NCBI GenBank assembly: GCA_900554845.1
Contig: USIY01000120.1
Coordinates: forward strand, 1-6,800
Reading direction: 5' to 3'
DNA from: an uncultured Bacteroidales bacterium
GTDB taxonomy: Bacteria; Bacteroidota; Bacteroidia; Bacteroidales; Muribaculaceae
Length of the DNA: 6,800 nt
Below, one piece after another: positions 6,209 to 6,800 of the stretch (the first letter of the stretch is position 1; each line of letters begins with the position of its first letter). The translations under genes were made by a program, and so were the position numbers. The notes under the pieces were generated by a model. The model made no database searches. It worked only from the letters and a program-made list of their open reading frames with translations, and was not told the origin of the DNA.

Positions 6209-6224
6209 CTATGAATAATGTAGG
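6209..6224 (-). repeat. IS1380 right terminal inverted repeat
   Basis: Read on the minus strand, CCTACATTATTCATAG; 13 of 16 positions match the left end. It supplies the last five residues and the TAG stop of the truncated minus-strand gene. Confidence 0.75.
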
Positions 6225-6268
6225 TTAAAACGCAGATTCTGATTTGATATTATCTTCTTGTAATCCAT
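6209..6268 (-). pseudogene. 5' remnant of a minus-strand gene cut by the IS
   Basis: ATG at 6268-6266 reads MDYKKIISNQNLRF for 14 codons up to the IS edge (6224) and then runs through the IS end to a TAG at 6211-6209. The start strongly recalls the first residues of TupA-like ATP-grasp proteins of Bacteroidota polysaccharide loci (M-[DN]-Y-K-K-I-I-K-x-[RQ]-x-L-R), but this rests on 14 residues and memory. No downstream part is found on the minus strand beyond the left end of the IS (below 4537). A -7-like box lies about 70 bp upstream at 6337-6344. No Shine-Dalgarno is visible. Confidence 0.4.
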
Positions 6269-6336
6269 ATGAATTCAGTTAATTAGTGAGACATTTATTC
6301 AACGAAACGTGTGCAATAAAATTCTTTAGTGAGTTG

Positions 6337-6344
6337 CAAATATA
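6337..6344 (-). promoter_or_regulatory. Possible -7 box for the truncated gene
   Basis: On the minus strand TATATTTG matches TAnnTTTG, with a start expected near 6330 and a leader of about 60 nt to the ATG at 6268. There is no TTTG at the expected distance. A perfect palindrome, TTTCGCGAAA (6351-6360), sits in the spacer and could bind a regulator. In AT-rich DNA the -7 match alone is weak. Confidence 0.3.
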
Positions 6345-6431
6345 CATAAATTTCGCGAAAATACTTTACAGTGACAGGAATTCTCTTAATATCCTATAAC
6401 CGGAGAGCATCATCATATCATTATGACGTAT

Positions 6432-6472
6432 AAAAACAACAATGCCGCACGGTTTCACAACCATCCGGCATT
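6432..6472 (-). terminator. Intrinsic terminator, minus strand, possibly bidirectional
   Basis: Minus-strand reading: AATGCCG (6472-6466) pairs with CGGCATT (6447-6441); inside it GGTT pairs with AACC around GTGA, a GNRA-type tetraloop. Directly after come GTTG and five T (6436-6432). On the plus strand the same stem is followed after five bases by six T (6478-6483), so it may also stop plus-strand transcription, less ideally. The GNRA loop exists only in the minus-strand RNA, favouring that direction. Confidence 0.6.
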
Positions 6473-6606
6473 TGTGATTTTTTAGAAAGCCGCCTGCTTT
6501 CACAAGCCAACGATGTTCCTACTCAACCACTAACTTACAATTATATCACTATTACTAAAAGATTTTTGACTTGCCATCTTTGAAACATCCGGCCTTAACC
6601 GGATTT
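6432..6606 (-). ncRNA. Candidate small RNA or attenuator leader, about 175 nt
   Basis: On the minus strand a strong promoter (6613-6644) is followed by a stem right at the expected 5' end (ATCCGG/CCGGAT, 6587-6604), a second stem (GAAAGC/GCTTTC, 6485-6501), and a long terminal hairpin (6441-6472) with a U-run. No ORF longer than about 15 codons lies between. A 5' stem plus an intrinsic terminator without a gene is the layout of a free small RNA. The alternative is an attenuated leader for the truncated gene at 6268. I do not recognise an Rfam family. Confidence 0.4.
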
Positions 6607-6612
6607 ACAGTG

Positions 6613-6644
6613 CAAAATTAATGTAAAAATTCAATCTGACCAAA
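6613..6644 (-). promoter_or_regulatory. Minus-strand promoter of the candidate small RNA
   Basis: Read on the minus strand: TTTG (6644-6641), 20 nt, TAATTTTG (6620-6613), a perfect match in both boxes and spacing to the Bacteroidota consensus. Start expected at about 6606, just before the first hairpin of the transcript. Confidence 0.65.
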
Positions 6645-6800
6645 TATTCTGTACGATTTTTGCAACCGAAATGTCAAAAAAATGCCAAAATCGCCTATTT
6701 TGAGTGCATAAGAGGAATTTGCCGCCTGCCATTTATGGGTTCGCTTCACTACTGTCCACTAAAAATGGACGTGGTTAAAAATTAAATAAATTCGGTTCAC
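6645..6800. other. AT-rich edge region without a gene
   Basis: No ORF of note on either strand. A small hairpin, GTCCA (6754-6758) with TGGAC (6766-6770), is followed by AT-rich DNA to the window edge. It has the look of a mobile-element or intergenic repeat end, but without a second copy here I cannot support more. Confidence 0.3.

Larger units (their letters stand above)
4537..6224 (+). mobile_element. IS1380-family insertion sequence (1688 bp)
   Basis: The element is defined by its transposase and by imperfect terminal inverted repeats: CCTGAATAATTCATAG at 4537-4552 and, read on the minus strand, CCTACATTATTCATAG at 6224-6209 (13 of 16 identical). The CC start and the length of about 1.7 kb fit IS1380. 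The flanking tetranucleotides are TTAG on the left and TTAA on the right; the family makes 4-5 bp target duplications, so this is a mutated duplication or a sign that the flanks come from different places. The element carries its own promoter, a 5' inverted repeat before the transposase start, and about 235 bp of non-coding DNA after it. The transposase is frameshifted, so the copy is probably not autonomous. Confidence 0.85.

Overview
The window looks like an accessory, insertion-rich stretch of a Bacteroidales chromosome (phylum Bacteroidota). A gut Muribaculaceae/Bacteroides-type genome is my best guess. The evidence is repeated promoters of the Bacteroidota form (TTTG or TTG, about 19-20 nt, TAnnTTTG), a lipoprotein with a CGSDE start, an IS1380-family insertion sequence of the kind common in Bacteroides, and an archaeal-type ATPase/DUF234 gene typical of that phylum. 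No rRNA, tRNA or CRISPR array is visible.

Left part (1-1975): a 55-bp repeat opens the window and recurs exactly at 1696-1750; 38 bp of it recurs inverted at 1142-1179. Between the first two copies lies a well-promoted two-domain lipoprotein gene broken by one in-frame TAG (276-1106). The second and third copies form the ends of a 609-bp MITE-like element (1142-1750) with no substantial ORF, a 94-bp dyad at its left end and a 30-nt hairpin near its right end. Directly after it is the C-terminal stub of an AAA15/COG1106-type ATPase (1733-1975) whose front part is absent from the window.

Middle part (1976-4206): the only intact protein genes. A Bacteroidota promoter (1958-1989) drives a 437-aa AAA ATPase with a C-terminal DUF234/PD-(D/E)XK-like domain. 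After 43 nt comes a 265-aa protein with an N-terminal four-cysteine zinc ribbon and an HD phosphohydrolase domain, closed by a strong intrinsic terminator (4181-4205). They look like one two-gene operon. Its function is not known to me; an NTPase/nuclease-plus-phosphohydrolase pair next to a broken COG1106 ATPase would suit a defence or stress module, but that is inference.

Right part (4207-6800): a promoter with a palindromic operator-like site (4488-4507) points into a complete IS1380-family element (4537-6224, 1688 bp). Its transposase is frameshifted by one extra T directly after the catalytic glutamate. The leader upstream of the transposase start carries an inverted repeat placed as expected for blocking translation from read-through transcripts. 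The IS cuts a minus-strand gene after 14 codons; its start resembles TupA-like ATP-grasp polysaccharide genes, and its remainder is not on the other side, so the IS probably sits at a rearrangement junction. The last 580 bp are AT-rich and hold no long ORF. They contain a minus-strand promoter followed by three hairpins and a U-run, a good candidate for a small RNA of about 175 nt or an attenuator leader.

Overall this is a region of decay: three or four broken genes, two kinds of mobile element, and one intact two-gene unit.
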